In this document: positions 49,458 through 59,219 of the stretch, in pieces
Layout: every line of letters begins with the position of its first letter
How positions within the stretch are numbered: the first letter of the stretch is position 1
Source of the DNA: JACKOB01 sp024234575
Lineage (GTDB): Bacteria > Pseudomonadota > Gammaproteobacteria > Pseudomonadales > Oleiphilaceae
Assembly: GCA_051208035.1 (NCBI GenBank)
Contig: JBPJFZ010000003.1
Location: 330,172 to 394,171 of the forward strand
Length of the DNA stretch: 64,000 nucleotides
Reading direction: 5' to 3'
Translations under genes and position numbers: made by a program
The notes under the pieces: generated by a model
Seen by the model: the letters and a program-made list of their open reading frames with translations, nothing else
What the model was told of the DNA's origin: nothing
The model's database searches: none

Positions 49458-50840
49458 ATGCACAAGAAGAAAATACTGCTCGCAGGCTTCGTACTGCTGT
49501 CGTGTATGGGGCTGGCCGTTGAGGCCAAAGTTTCGACAAAGGAGGCCGACCAGCTTGGCAAAGAGTTGACTCCCTTTGGCGCAATTCAAAAAGGAAATGA
49601 GACAGGAACAATACCTGGCTGGGACGGCGGCATTAAAACCCCACCTCCCGAGTACAAGCGTGAAGGTCAGCATCATCCGGATCCTTTTGCTAAGGATAAG
49701 GTCATTTTTTCTATCGATGCACAGAATGTGGGTAAATACGATAAGAATCTTACCGAGGGCGTTAAGACTCTGATTAAAACCTATCCCACGACCTTCAAAT
49801 TAAATGTGTATGAAAGCCGTCGAACCCATTCCGCACCGGACTGGGTGATTAAAAATACCAAAGCTAACGCTTTAACGGCAGAGTTGGCGCAGGGTGGTAA
49901 CGGTATCACTCACGCCTACGGCGGTGTACCTTTTCCTATTTTGACCGGTGATGATAAAACCAAAGCACTGCAGGCAATATGGAATCACCTGACTCGTTGG
50001 AGAGGCGTGTTCGTAACTCGACGCACGTCTGAAGTAGCGGTGCAACGTAATGGTGATTACACCCTGGTAACCTCTCAACAAGAAGTAGCATGGAATTTTT
50101 ATAACCCGGAAGGGTCTGAAAAAGATCTCAATAACATCCTGTTTTACTATCTGTCGTTCACCAAAGCACCGGCTCGCTTAGCGGGTGGCGCAATTTTGGT
50201 TCACGAAACCATGGATCAGGTAAAAGAGCCACGTCAGGCCTGGGGTTATAACTCAGGGCAAAGACGTGTACGTAAAGCACCTAACCTTGCCTACGACTCG
50301 CCAATAGCGGCATCAGACAATCTGCGTACCGCAGACGACACTGATATGTACAACGGTGCGCCAGATCTATATGACTGGACGTACAAAGGGCTAAAGGAAA
50401 TGTATATTCCTTACAATAGCTATAAGGCCAGCCAGCCAAACGTCACTTATAAAGACTTACTTCAGGTATCTCATATTAATCCTGATCTGACGCGCTGGGA
50501 GATGCATCGCGTGCATGTTGTTGAAGCAAAGCTGAAAAAAGGCTCCCGTCATATTTATCATAAACGTGTTTTCTATATAGATGAGGATTCTTGGAATATC
50601 GCCTTGGTAGATCAGTACGATGCGCGTGATGAGTTGTGGCGCGTTAGCATGGCCTACTTGAAGAACTTTTATGAATTGCCTGGTGTGTGGACAGCATTCG
50701 ATGTTTTCTATGATTTGGTCGATCGTCGTTATCACGTAAACGGGTTGGATAGCGAAGAGAAAGACACGCGTATCTTTGAAAATAAAGTGCCTAACTTACG
50801 AGAATTTAGCCCTGCCGGGTTGAGGCGGCGCGGTAAATAG
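49458..50840 (+). CDS. DUF1329 family exported protein
   Basis: 460 residues with a signal peptide (MHKKKILLAGFVLLSCMGLA, cleavage near VEAK). The family core is visible: LGKELTPFGAIQKGNETGTI, PGWDGGI, then NGITHAYGGVPFPIL, PRQAWGYNSGQRRVRKAPNL and AYDSP. Members are periplasmic or outer-membrane-associated with a LolB-like fold and are usually encoded near an RND transporter and a DUF1302 protein. Here the YCF48-like and RND genes follow; DUF1302 is not in the window. Role inferred: carrying a lipid or hydrophobic compound to or from the outer membrane. Confidence 0.92.
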   Translation: MHKKKILLAGFVLLSCMGLAVEAKVSTKEADQLGKELTPFGAIQKGNETGTIPGWDGGIKTPPPEYKREGQHHPDPFAKDKVIFSIDAQNVGKYDKNLTEGVKTLIKTYPTTFKLNVYESRRTHSAPDWVIKNTKANALTAELAQGGNGITHAYGGVPFPILTGDDKTKALQAIWNHLTRWRGVFVTRRTSEVAVQRNGDYTLVTSQQEVAWNFYNPEGSEKDLNNILFYYLSFTKAPARLAGGAILVHETMDQVKEPRQAWGYNSGQRRVRKAPNLAYDSPIAASDNLRTADDTDMYNGAPDLYDWTYKGLKEMYIPYNSYKASQPNVTYKDLLQVSHINPDLTRWEMHRVHVVEAKLKKGSRHIYHKRVFYIDEDSWNIALVDQYDARDELWRVSMAYLKNFYELPGVWTAFDVFYDLVDRRYHVNGLDSEEKDTRIFENKVPNLREFSPAGLRRRGK

Positions 50841-50863
50841 GTGATTGATCAGCCTGATACGAA

Positions 50864-50888
50864 AAGCAGCCGGGTAACCGCGCTGCTT
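50864..50888 (+). terminator. hairpin after DUF1329 gene
   Basis: AAGCAGC (50864-50870) pairs with GCTGCTT (50882-50888), with further GG/CC pairing inside. No T run follows directly, so it may reduce but not stop transcription into the next gene. Confidence 0.45.
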
Positions 50889-51013
50889 GTTGTGCGTTAA
50901 AGAAAATTATTTTGGGGTAGGACAACGGAAAAGGTGCTTAGCTTTGCTAATAAAAACCAAGCGTTGCAAAAGTCTAAAAAATTCACTTATCAGTAATAAA
51001 AAAGGCCACTTCT

Positions 51014-52159
51014 ATGGATAAACAGTTGCGGACTAGATTGTGGGGGGCGATTGCTGGGGCATTTGCCGCAGTGACGTTATCTTCGTCGGTGATGGCGCTG
51101 GAAGATGTGCTTGATACACCGTCAATGGAAACTGCAAAAGCGACGCAATCGCTGCTGCTCGATGTGGCTGTTGCAGGTGGGAGTTATGTTGCCGCTGGCG
51201 AGAGAGGTCACATCATTTTTTCCCGTGATCAGGGGAAAAACTGGGAGCAAGCACAGGTGCCGGTTTCGACCACTTTAACGGGGATCTATTTTGTTGATGA
51301 GAGTAATGGCTGGGCTGTTGGGCACGGTGGTGTTGTTCTGTCAACAACTGACGGTGGTAAAAGCTGGGTAAAGCAGATGGATGGCTATCTGGCAAACCAA
51401 ATGGTTATTAAGGCGGCCCAAGAAAAAATTAAGCGACTTGAAACGAAGCTGGCTTCAGCTAGTGGTGACAAAGCCAGTGATCTGGAAATGGAGCTGGAGA
51501 CGGCGACCTACGCATTGGATGATGCCAAAATAGATGCTGAAGTCGGGGCAAGTAAGCCACTGCTTGATGTCTGGTTTAAGGACAAAAGCACTGGTTTTGT
51601 AGTGGGAGCCTACGGCTACATTTTTCGAACCGATGACGGTGGCAATACATGGAAAGACTGGTCGGCAAATATTCAAAACGTTGATCGTTTTCATTACAAC
51701 GCCATTACCCAAATAACGGGTGGTGCGCTGTTTATAGTGGGTGAGGCTGGTATTGTTTTTCGCTCAACGAACAATGGCGATACCTGGGACACAATAGAAA
51801 GCCCTTATGATGGATCTTTCTTTGGCGTTACCGGAACCGGAAACGTCAACGAAGTGTTGGCCTTTGGCTTGCGTGGCAACCTGTTTCGTTCGACCAATCT
51901 GGGAGACTCCTGGGACCCCGTCGATACCGGCGTTGATGTGTCATTAACATCTGGATGGCCTAGCAAAGGTGGTGTGGTGACAATTGTAGGTGTTTCCGGT
52001 GTCGTGGTCGTAAGTAATGATGCAGGAGAAACATTCCAGGCGACAGAACGTCAAGACAGGTTATCACTTAGTAACGTTATCCGATTACCTGATGACCATT
52101 TATTGCTCTTTGGAGAGGGGGGCGTCGTGATTGCGGATTCCAGAGGTAGGGATCTTTAA
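51014..52159 (+). CDS. YCF48-like beta-propeller protein
   Basis: 381 residues with a signal peptide (cleavage near VMALED, residue 29). The repeated segments GHIIFSRDQGKNWEQ, GVVLSTTDGGKSWVK, GYIFRTDDGGNTWKD, GIVFRSTNNGDTWDT and GNLFRSTNLGDSWDP are BNR/YCF48 blades. About 50 residues between the second and third blades (MVIKAAQEKIKRLETKLASA onward) form a helical, coiled-coil insert. YCF48-type proteins act as periplasmic assembly or cargo factors; with RND partners the role is not established. It lies 79 bases before the RND gene. Confidence 0.9.
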   Translation: MDKQLRTRLWGAIAGAFAAVTLSSSVMALEDVLDTPSMETAKATQSLLLDVAVAGGSYVAAGERGHIIFSRDQGKNWEQAQVPVSTTLTGIYFVDESNGWAVGHGGVVLSTTDGGKSWVKQMDGYLANQMVIKAAQEKIKRLETKLASASGDKASDLEMELETATYALDDAKIDAEVGASKPLLDVWFKDKSTGFVVGAYGYIFRTDDGGNTWKDWSANIQNVDRFHYNAITQITGGALFIVGEAGIVFRSTNNGDTWDTIESPYDGSFFGVTGTGNVNEVLAFGLRGNLFRSTNLGDSWDPVDTGVDVSLTSGWPSKGGVVTIVGVSGVVVVSNDAGETFQATERQDRLSLSNVIRLPDDHLLLFGEGGVVIADSRGRDL

Positions 52160-52238
52160 TTAGCGGGGCCAAGGTACACCGTTATCGTACTTGCAGCCAG
52201 AATATTTGAGCAAATAATAAGGACAAGGGGAAAGATTG

Positions 52239-54629
52239 ATGTCAAACCCAAAACACGACAAGGGCGAGCATTTTCTGATCACGCCTAAAGCTGAGCCATT
52301 TTTGGAGCGGATGATTTTTAATAACCGCTTCATCATTCTCGTTTTATTCTTTTTAATCACTATTTTTCTGGGATATAACGCCTCCCAGATTAAGCCGGAT
52401 GCCAGTTTAGAGAGATTGATTCCATTGGATCATCCATTCATCAAGAATATGATGAAAAACCGGGAAGATCTCGAAAACCTTGGCAACTCAATACGAATTG
52501 CCGTAGCTGTTGAAGATGGCGATATATTCACTCAGGAATATATGGAAACACTACGCCAGCTAACAGACGAAGTGTTTTATCTCGCTGGTGTTGATCGTTC
52601 TGGGTTAAAATCGATTTGGACACCCAATGTGCGCTGGGTGGAAGTAACCGAGCAGGGGTTTCAGGGCGGTCCTGTTATACCTGATGGTTATGATGGTAGC
52701 CGCACCAGTCTGGATAAATTAAGACAAAACATCCTAAAGTCCGGCCAGGTGGGCTCTATTGTCGCGGATAATTTTAAATCGACGATAATTTTTGCTCCTC
52801 TATCAGAGATTAATCCCGAGACTGGTTTGCGTCTTAACTACAAAGATTTTTCCGCAGAGCTGGAAGAGAAAATTCGCCAGAAATATACCGCACAAAATCC
52901 GAAGATTAAAATTCACATCATCGGTTTTGCGAAAAAAGTTGGTGACTTAATCGATGGTATTACCTCGATTGCGATGTTCGCCGTTATTACCATCGTGCTG
53001 ACTTTCGTGTTTTTACTGGTTTACAGTCGCTGTTTGGCCAGCACCCTTGTACCTATCTTTGCCTCCATCATCGCCGTTTTCTGGCAGTTAGGCTTGTTGA
53101 GGCTGTTTGGCTACGGTATCGACCCGTACTCGGTGCTGGTACCGTTTTTGGTATTCGCCATCGGTATCAGTCACGGCGTGCAAGTGGTTAATGCTATGGC
53201 GGTTGAAGCAGCTAGAGGTTTCGATTCAATGACGGCAGCCCGACTTGCTTTCCGCCAGCTATATATACCCGGCATGTTAGCACTGGTTAGTGACGCGATA
53301 GGCTTCCTGACGCTGTTGTTCATCACCATCGATGTGATTAAGGATCTGGCCGTTGCTGCTGGTATTGGTGTGGCTGTTATTATCGTCACTAATCTGGTAT
53401 TGCATCCTGTGGTCATGTCTTACGTAGGTATCAGTAAATCCGGTATCAACCACGTGCAGAACCATACTGAGCAGGCGGATAAGAAATGGCGTGTGATGTC
53501 GTACTTCTCCCATCCAAGCATTGCGCCAATATCTGTGCTAATTGCAATACTGGGTTTCGGAATAGGTGCTTACTATCAGAAAGATCTGAGGATCGGTGAT
53601 TTGGATCAAGGTGCACCAGAGCTTCGGCCCGATTCACGTTACAACAAAGATAACGATTACATTATTCATAATTACACCACCAGTTCAGATGTAATGGTGG
53701 TGATGGTCGAAACGGCCGATGAGAAATGTACAACCTATCCTGTTATGGATGCGATGGACAGATTGCAGTGGAAGCTTGAAAATACGCCGGGCGTGCAGAA
53801 CACAGCTTCGCTCGTTACTGTTTCAAAAATCGTAACGAAAGCACTGAATGAAGGTAACTGGAAGTGGTATGAGTTATCGCGCAATCAGGCAATAATTAAC
53901 TCATCTATCCAGCGTGCTCCAAGTGGACTGATCAATACTACTTGCTCGTTGACCCCGCTCATTATTTACCTCGAAGATCACAAAGCAGAAACTTTGCAGC
54001 GAGTGGTAAAAGTGGTTCAGAAGTTTACTGACGAAAACCAAAGTGAAAACTATCAGTTTTTGCTAGCCGCTGGTAATGGTGGTATCGAAGCGGCCACGAA
54101 CGAGGTTATATCCAAAGCGAAGAATATGATGTTGTTCTTCGTGTATGCAGTAGTAAGTACCCTTTGTTTTATCACATTCCGATCGTTTAGAGCGGTGCTG
54201 TGTATCGTAACACCATTAACGCTGACGTCGATTCTTTGTGAGGCTTTGATGGCCAAGCTCGGTATCGGTGTTAAGGTTGCAACGCTACCGGTCATTGCGT
54301 TGGGTGTTGGGATAGGTGTTGACTACGGTATTTATATCTATTCGCGGCTCGAACAGTTGCTGTTGCAAGGGCTGCCGCTGCAGGAAGCCTATTACGAGAC
54401 ACTAAGAACCACTGGTAAGGCGGTAAGTTTTACCGGTATTACCTTGGCGATAGGTGTGTGTACGTGGATATTCTCACCCATTAAGTTTCAGGCCGACATG
54501 GGAATACTGCTGTTCTTTATGTTTGTATGGAATATGATTGGTTCTATCTGGTTGCTTCCAGCACTGGCCCGTTTCTTGTTGCGCCCAGATAAGATGGTAG
54601 CCAAGGCAAAGCTGGCTGAAGCCAAGTAA
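52239..54629 (+). CDS. RND/MMPL superfamily transporter
   Basis: 797 residues from the ATG at 52239, with AAGGGGAAA in front. Twelve hydrophobic segments in two sets of six: one helix near 30-50, a periplasmic domain, five helices at about 240-400 (including LVPFLVFAIGISHGVQVVNA), then the same pattern in the second half (VIALGVGIGVDYGIYIYSRL). A GIxxxxGV / GVGIGVDY type motif in helix 4 or 10 is typical for sterol-sensing-like exporters of the MmpL group. It probably moves lipids or other hydrophobic compounds with the DUF1329 and YCF48 partners encoded before it. A strong terminator follows. Confidence 0.93.
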   Translation: MSNPKHDKGEHFLITPKAEPFLERMIFNNRFIILVLFFLITIFLGYNASQIKPDASLERLIPLDHPFIKNMMKNREDLENLGNSIRIAVAVEDGDIFTQEYMETLRQLTDEVFYLAGVDRSGLKSIWTPNVRWVEVTEQGFQGGPVIPDGYDGSRTSLDKLRQNILKSGQVGSIVADNFKSTIIFAPLSEINPETGLRLNYKDFSAELEEKIRQKYTAQNPKIKIHIIGFAKKVGDLIDGITSIAMFAVITIVLTFVFLLVYSRCLASTLVPIFASIIAVFWQLGLLRLFGYGIDPYSVLVPFLVFAIGISHGVQVVNAMAVEAARGFDSMTAARLAFRQLYIPGMLALVSDAIGFLTLLFITIDVIKDLAVAAGIGVAVIIVTNLVLHPVVMSYVGISKSGINHVQNHTEQADKKWRVMSYFSHPSIAPISVLIAILGFGIGAYYQKDLRIGDLDQGAPELRPDSRYNKDNDYIIHNYTTSSDVMVVMVETADEKCTTYPVMDAMDRLQWKLENTPGVQNTASLVTVSKIVTKALNEGNWKWYELSRNQAIINSSIQRAPSGLINTTCSLTPLIIYLEDHKAETLQRVVKVVQKFTDENQSENYQFLLAAGNGGIEAATNEVISKAKNMMLFFVYAVVSTLCFITFRSFRAVLCIVTPLTLTSILCEALMAKLGIGVKVATLPVIALGVGIGVDYGIYIYSRLEQLLLQGLPLQEAYYETLRTTGKAVSFTGITLAIGVCTWIFSPIKFQADMGILLFFMFVWNMIGSIWLLPALARFLLRPDKMVAKAKLAEAK

Positions 54630-54666
54630 TGTGGGTGCTATTCTGCTGAAGCGATGAGCCTGAAAA

Positions 54667-54701
54667 AACAACTAAGCCGCAGAAAGTTGCGGCTTAGTTG
54701 T
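54667..54701 (+). terminator. terminator of the RND operon
   Basis: ACAACTAAGCCGCA pairs perfectly with TGCGGCTTAGTTGT around a 6-base loop. The flanks AAAAA and TTTCTGG give a partial T run. It lies 38 bases after the RND stop. Confidence 0.85.
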
Positions 54702-54802
54702 TTCTGGCTGGGCGGCAAAATGCTTTATTTTAGAACGGTAATGATCTAGGTTTGTAGCAGTAACCAATTGAATGCTGATATAACAATCGAGGATGCGATT
54801 TG

Positions 54803-55786
54803 ATGAAACTCAACAAATTAGTTCTAGCTTTTTGTCTGGCATCTGTGACTTCATTTTTTTCGACGACGATATTCTCCGCAACTAAAGAGCAGAAAATAAT
54901 CACAATCGGAACAGGTGGGGTGACCGGTGTTTACTATCCTGCGGGAGGTGCAATTTGTCGTTTGGTCAATAAATCTCGTAAAGAGCATGGCGTGCGCTGC
55001 TCGGTTGAAAGTACCAGTGGCGGTGTATATAACCTAACCGCCCTGCGAGAGGGTGAGCTTGAAATGGGCGTTGTTCAGTCTGACTCTCAATATTATGCCT
55101 ACAACGGAATCAGCAAGTTTCAGGTATCAGGCCCGGACAAAAAACTCAGAGCAGTTTTCGCATTGCATGCGGAGCCATTTACAGTGGTGGCACGTGCAGG
55201 GGCTGGCATTGCTTCGTTCTCAGATTTAAAGGGAAAAAGAGTGAATGTTGGCAGCGCCGGCACAGGCCAGCGCAGTACAATGGAAGTTCTCATGGCTGAG
55301 CTGGGTTGGAAGTTAAGTGATTTTAAAGAAGCCCATGAATTAAAACCGTCAGACCAATCCAAGGCGCTTTGCGATAATAGTATCGATGCGATGATATATG
55401 TTGTCGGACACCCTACAGGGGCCATCAAAGAGGCGACGACAGCCTGCGATAGCGTACTGGTTGCTGTTGATGGGCCAGAAGTTGATAAGTTGATAAAAAA
55501 TAATCCATATTATAGAAAAGCGGTTATTCCTGGTGGCATGTACCGCGGAAATCCCAAGGATGTCACTACTTTTGGTGTTGGTGCCACGTTCGTCACAACT
55601 TCTGATTTATCCGAAGAGGTCGTATACCAGATAACAAAATCAGTTTTCACTAATATTGATGAGTTTCGTCGACTGCATCCGGCCTTCGAATATTTAAGCT
55701 TGACGTCCATGGTGAAGGATGGCTTGTCTGCCCCTTTGCACCGGGGGGCGGTAAAGTATTACAAAGAGGCTGGCTTGCTTGAGTAG
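54803..55786 (+). CDS. TAXI family TRAP transporter solute-binding protein
   Basis: 327 residues from the ATG at 54803, with CGAGGA upstream. A signal peptide ends near IFSATKE. The mature part has the TAXI pattern ITIGTGGVTGVYYPAGGAIC, VESTSGGVYNLTALREGELE, GVVQSDSQYYAYNG and VNVGSAGTGQRSTMEVLM. These are periplasmic receptors for TRAP-type transport of small acids, possibly glutamate-like compounds. The membrane partners (DctQM-like) are not beside it, so it is an orphan receptor here or serves an unlinked transporter. Confidence 0.9.
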   Translation: MKLNKLVLAFCLASVTSFFSTTIFSATKEQKIITIGTGGVTGVYYPAGGAICRLVNKSRKEHGVRCSVESTSGGVYNLTALREGELEMGVVQSDSQYYAYNGISKFQVSGPDKKLRAVFALHAEPFTVVARAGAGIASFSDLKGKRVNVGSAGTGQRSTMEVLMAELGWKLSDFKEAHELKPSDQSKALCDNSIDAMIYVVGHPTGAIKEATTACDSVLVAVDGPEVDKLIKNNPYYRKAVIPGGMYRGNPKDVTTFGVGATFVTTSDLSEEVVYQITKSVFTNIDEFRRLHPAFEYLSLTSMVKDGLSAPLHRGAVKYYKEAGLLE

Positions 55787-55814
55787 GCGGCTACCCGTTG
55801 GTAACTTGATTTTT

Positions 55815-55850
55815 GTTACCCGCATAGCCGATTTGCCCTATGCGGGTTAC
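55815..55850 (+). terminator. hairpin after the TAXI gene
   Basis: GTTACCCGCATAG (55815-55827) pairs with CTATGCGGGTTAC (55838-55850) with one mismatch. AAAAATTTTTTTAG follows about 10 bases later. The remaining part to 56022 holds the thrS leader and promoter; no tRNA-like leader was evident. Confidence 0.65.
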
Positions 55851-56022
55851 ATAGCCTCCAAAAATTTTTTTAGTAAGTTTTATTCTCATGACTTCAAATC
55901 TTAAATCAATAAAATAGTAGAACATTAATGGTAATGATCTACGCAACTTGTTAGAATCCCGCCTCTTTTTTATAAGTGCAAGTGGTCTTTGGTAATGATC
56001 ACCGCTGATTTTGGGGAATAAT

Positions 56023-57948
56023 ATGCCAGTAATAACACTTCCTGATGGTAGCCAACGTAGTTTTGAGCATGCTGTTTCTGTTTTTGATGTGGCGGCAGAC
56101 ATTGGTCCTGGTTTAGCTAAAGCAGCTCTCGCAGGCAAAGTTGATGGCAAACTGGTTGATACGTCATTCGTCATGAGTCAGGATTCGCAGTTAGCGATCG
56201 TTACCGAGCGTGATGAAGAAGGGCTTGATGTTATTCGTCATTCCACTGCGCACTTGCTGGCAATGGCTACACAGAAAATTTTTCCGAATGCACAGGTAAC
56301 AATTGGTCCTGTTATTGATGATGGCTTTTTCTACGACTTCGCTTTTGAACGCCCCTTTACGCCAGAAGACCTCGTAGCCATTGAAAATAAAATGGAAGAA
56401 TTGGCAGCAAAAGATATCAGAATTTCTCGGGAAGTGATGAGTCGCGATGACGCCGCTCAGGCTTTCGATAAAATGGGCGAGGCCTATAAGGTTGAGCTTA
56501 TTCGTGAACTGCCTGAAGGTGAGGAAATTTCCGTTTACCGCCAGGGCGAGTGGATGGACCTGTGTCGCGGCCCCCATGTCCCCTCAACCGGCAAACTGAA
56601 AGCGTTCAAGCTGATGAAGGTGGCTGGTGCCTACTGGCGTGGTGACTCTAACAATGAAATGCTGCAACGAATTTATGGCACCGCCTGGACCTCGAAAAAA
56701 GAATTAAAAGCCTATCTGCATCGTTTGGAAGAGGCTGAGAAGCGCGATCACCGTAAGATCGCTCGTAAGCTTGATTTGTTTCATACGCAGGAAGAAGCAC
56801 CAGGCATGGTGTTCTGGCACCCTAAAGGCTGGACTATCTACAAGGTGCTGGAAAACTATATGCGCAACGTGCTTAATCGGCACGGTTATCAGGAGGTGCA
56901 TACTCCGCAAGTCGTTGACAGAAGTTTGTGGGAGCGCTCCGGGCACTGGGATAAGTTCAGTGACATGATGTTTACGACGCATTCAGAAAATCGTGACTAT
57001 GCCGTGAAGCCGATGAACTGTCCTTGTCATATTCAGATTTTCAATCAAGGGCTCAAGAGTCATAAAGACCTGCCTTTACGTCTGGCTGAGTTTGGGTCTT
57101 GTCATCGCAATGAGCCTTCCGGAACGTTGCACGGACTTATGCGTGTGCGTAATTTCACCCAAGATGACGCTCATATTTTCTGTACTGAAGAGCAGATGCA
57201 AGATGAAGTTTCACGGTTTATCGATTTGCTTTACTCGGTGTATAAAGATTTTGGCTTCAATGACGTACTGTTAAAGTTGTCTACCCGACCAGAGAAGCGT
57301 GTGGGTAGTGATGAGGTTTGGGATAAGTCAGAAGCCGCATTAGCTGAAGCTCTGAACAAAAAAGGTTTGGCGTGGGAATTGTTGCCGGGTGAGGGTGCCT
57401 TTTATGGGCCAAAGATCGAATTCTCTCTAAAAGATTGTATTGGCAGGGTGTGGCAGTGCGGCACAATCCAGGTTGATTTTTCTATGCCTGGTCGTTTGGG
57501 TGCTATTTATGTTGCTGATGATCAAAGTCGTCAAACCCCTGTTATGTTACATAGGGCTGTTTTGGGGTCATTCGAGCGTTTCATTGGGATATTAATAGAG
57601 CACTACGAAGGAGCATTTCCATTCTGGCTCGCGCCTAAACAAGTGTCTATTTTAAATATTACAGACAATCAGGCCGAATATTGTCAGAAATTGGCTGAAA
57701 ATTTGCAAAATGATGGATTTAGAGCCCAAGCGGACTTGAGAAACGAGAAGATCGGCTTTAAAATTCGCGAGCATACAATTAATAAGGTTCCATATCTATT
57801 AGTTGTTGGTGACAAAGAGAAAGAAAATAATGAAGTGGCCGTTCGAACTCGACGAGGGGATGATTTAGGTACCCTTAAGATTGAGGAGTTAAAGAAACTT
57901 CTCAATGAACAAAATGAACGTAAAGGCCGCATTGAAACGGAGAATTGA
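56023..57948 (+). CDS. thrS: threonine-tRNA ligase
   Basis: 641 residues from the ATG at 56023 (MPVITLPDGSQRSFEHAVSV), preceded by GGGGAA. The TGS domain (1-62) is followed by the editing domain with RHSTAHLLAMATQKIFPNAQ and the class II core: WGXP-like LHRLEEAEKRDHRKI, MNCPCHIQIFNQG with the zinc-binding Cys, RLAEFGSCHRNEPSGTLHGL, and the anticodon-binding domain at the end. It overlaps the start region of infC closely, so translational coupling is possible. Confidence 0.98.
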   Translation: MPVITLPDGSQRSFEHAVSVFDVAADIGPGLAKAALAGKVDGKLVDTSFVMSQDSQLAIVTERDEEGLDVIRHSTAHLLAMATQKIFPNAQVTIGPVIDDGFFYDFAFERPFTPEDLVAIENKMEELAAKDIRISREVMSRDDAAQAFDKMGEAYKVELIRELPEGEEISVYRQGEWMDLCRGPHVPSTGKLKAFKLMKVAGAYWRGDSNNEMLQRIYGTAWTSKKELKAYLHRLEEAEKRDHRKIARKLDLFHTQEEAPGMVFWHPKGWTIYKVLENYMRNVLNRHGYQEVHTPQVVDRSLWERSGHWDKFSDMMFTTHSENRDYAVKPMNCPCHIQIFNQGLKSHKDLPLRLAEFGSCHRNEPSGTLHGLMRVRNFTQDDAHIFCTEEQMQDEVSRFIDLLYSVYKDFGFNDVLLKLSTRPEKRVGSDEVWDKSEAALAEALNKKGLAWELLPGEGAFYGPKIEFSLKDCIGRVWQCGTIQVDFSMPGRLGAIYVADDQSRQTPVMLHRAVLGSFERFIGILIEHYEGAFPFWLAPKQVSILNITDNQAEYCQKLAENLQNDGFRAQADLRNEKIGFKIREHTINKVPYLLVVGDKEKENNEVAVRTRRGDDLGTLKIEELKKLLNEQNERKGRIETEN

Positions 57949-57950
57949 AC

Positions 57951-58487
57951 ATTAAGCGTACAAGTCAACCAGGTAAAGGCAAGAAAGCAGCAGTCAACGA
58001 CGCCATCGAGGCGAGTGAAGTCAGGCTGATCGGTAGTGATGGTTCACAAATAGGAATCGTCCCTATTGCAGAGGCAATTAAACTTGCTGCGGAGGAGAGT
58101 CTCGACCTAGTGCAGATTGCTGACTCTGATCCGGTTGTTTGTAAGATAATGGACTTCGGAAAAAAGATTTTCGAAGAGAAGAAACAAAAGGCCGCTGCAA
58201 AGAAAAAGCAGAAACAGGCTCAAATTAAAGAAATGAAGATTCGCCCAGGGACGGAAGAAGGGGATTATCAGGTAAAACTACGCAACCTGATACGTTTCCT
58301 TGAACAGGGGGATAAAGCCAAGGTGACATTACGCTACCGCGGTCGAGAGATGGCTCATCAGGAAATCGGCATGGAATTGCTCTTAAGGATTGAAAAAGAT
58401 CTTGAAGAGCATGGAGTTGTCGAGCAGCGCCCGAAGATGGAAGGTCGGCAAATGATGATGGTATTGGCCCCCAAAAAGAAGAGGTAA
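57951..58487 (+). CDS. infC: translation initiation factor IF-3, ATT start
   Basis: 178 residues if translation begins at the ATT at 57951, two bases after the thrS stop. GGAG at 57939-57942 is eight bases before it; the TTG at 57945 is only two bases from that site and would be poorly placed. The ATT start with IF-3 discriminating against it is the known autoregulation of infC. Later parts match IF-3: EASEVRLIGSDGSQIGIVPI, DLVQIADSDPVVCKIMDFGK, and EMKIRPGTEEGDYQVKLRNL with EGRQMMMVLAPKKKR at the end. Confidence 0.95.
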   Translation: MKRTSQPGKGKKAAVNDAIEASEVRLIGSDGSQIGIVPIAEAIKLAAEESLDLVQIADSDPVVCKIMDFGKKIFEEKKQKAAAKKKQKQAQIKEMKIRPGTEEGDYQVKLRNLIRFLEQGDKAKVTLRYRGREMAHQEIGMELLLRIEKDLEEHGVVEQRPKMEGRQMMMVLAPKKKR

Positions 58488-58575
58488 TACTTAAGTTATA
58501 AAATATCGGTTTTATATCGATTTTTTGCTTGGGTTTTACATTTAACTAAAAATTGGAATGCGGAGTATATACGTT

Positions 58576-58773
58576 ATGCCAAAAATGAAATCCAAAAGCG
58601 CAGCAACTAAGCGCTTTAAGCGTACAGCCAACGGCTTTAAGCACAAACAGTCCTTCACCAGTCATATTTTGACTAAGAAGCCAACCAAGCGTAAGCGTCA
58701 TTTGCGTGGTTGTAAGCAGGTCGCAGCAGCGGACGTGCCGTCAATCAATCGTATGATGGCTTCGGGCTCTTAA
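58576..58773 (+). CDS. rpmI: 50S ribosomal protein L35
   Basis: 65 residues from the ATG at 58576 (MPKMKSKSAATKRFKRTANG), a normal length for L35; an upstream ATG at 58558 would add six non-family residues. GCGGAG lies nine to ten bases before the start. Highly basic, ending SINRMMASGS. It is between infC and rplT, in the conserved order. Confidence 0.98.
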   Translation: MPKMKSKSAATKRFKRTANGFKHKQSFTSHILTKKPTKRKRHLRGCKQVAAADVPSINRMMASGS

Positions 58774-58814
58774 CGGCTTTAATGTCAAAAGTGAATTTAT
58801 AAGGAAGGATTATT

Positions 58815-59171
58815 ATGCCTAGAATTAAACGTGGTGTTAACGCTCGTCGTCGTCACAAAAAAGTATTAAAGCAGGCGAAAGGTTATTACGGAGCGCGTAG
58901 CCGCGTATTTCGTGTAGCTAAGCAAGCGGTTATTAAAGCAGGTCAGTATGCATATCGTGATAGACGCCAGCGTAAGCGTCAATTCCGTGCATTATGGATT
59001 GCAAGAATAAATGCGGGAGCCAGATTAAATGGTTTGTCGTACAGCAGATTGATTGCAGGTCTGAAAAAGGCAAATATTGAAATCGATAGAAAGGTTCTGG
59101 CAGATCTGGCTATGAACGAAGCACAAGCATTTACTGCAGTTGTCGAAAAGGCAAAAGCAGCACTGGCTTAA
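58815..59171 (+). CDS. rplT: 50S ribosomal protein L20
   Basis: 118 residues, MPRIKRGVNARRRHKKVLKQ onward, with GYYGARSRVFRVAKQAVIKA and LWIARINAGARLNGLSYSRL. L20 binds 23S rRNA early in assembly and in E. coli represses its own operon by binding the rpmI leader. AAGGAAGG precedes the start. A terminator follows. Confidence 0.99.
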   Translation: MPRIKRGVNARRRHKKVLKQAKGYYGARSRVFRVAKQAVIKAGQYAYRDRRQRKRQFRALWIARINAGARLNGLSYSRLIAGLKKANIEIDRKVLADLAMNEAQAFTAVVEKAKAALA

Positions 59172-59219
59172 TGTGCCCTCGTAGTTAGTACAACAGACCA
59201 GGCCGACTGGCCGTCTAAA

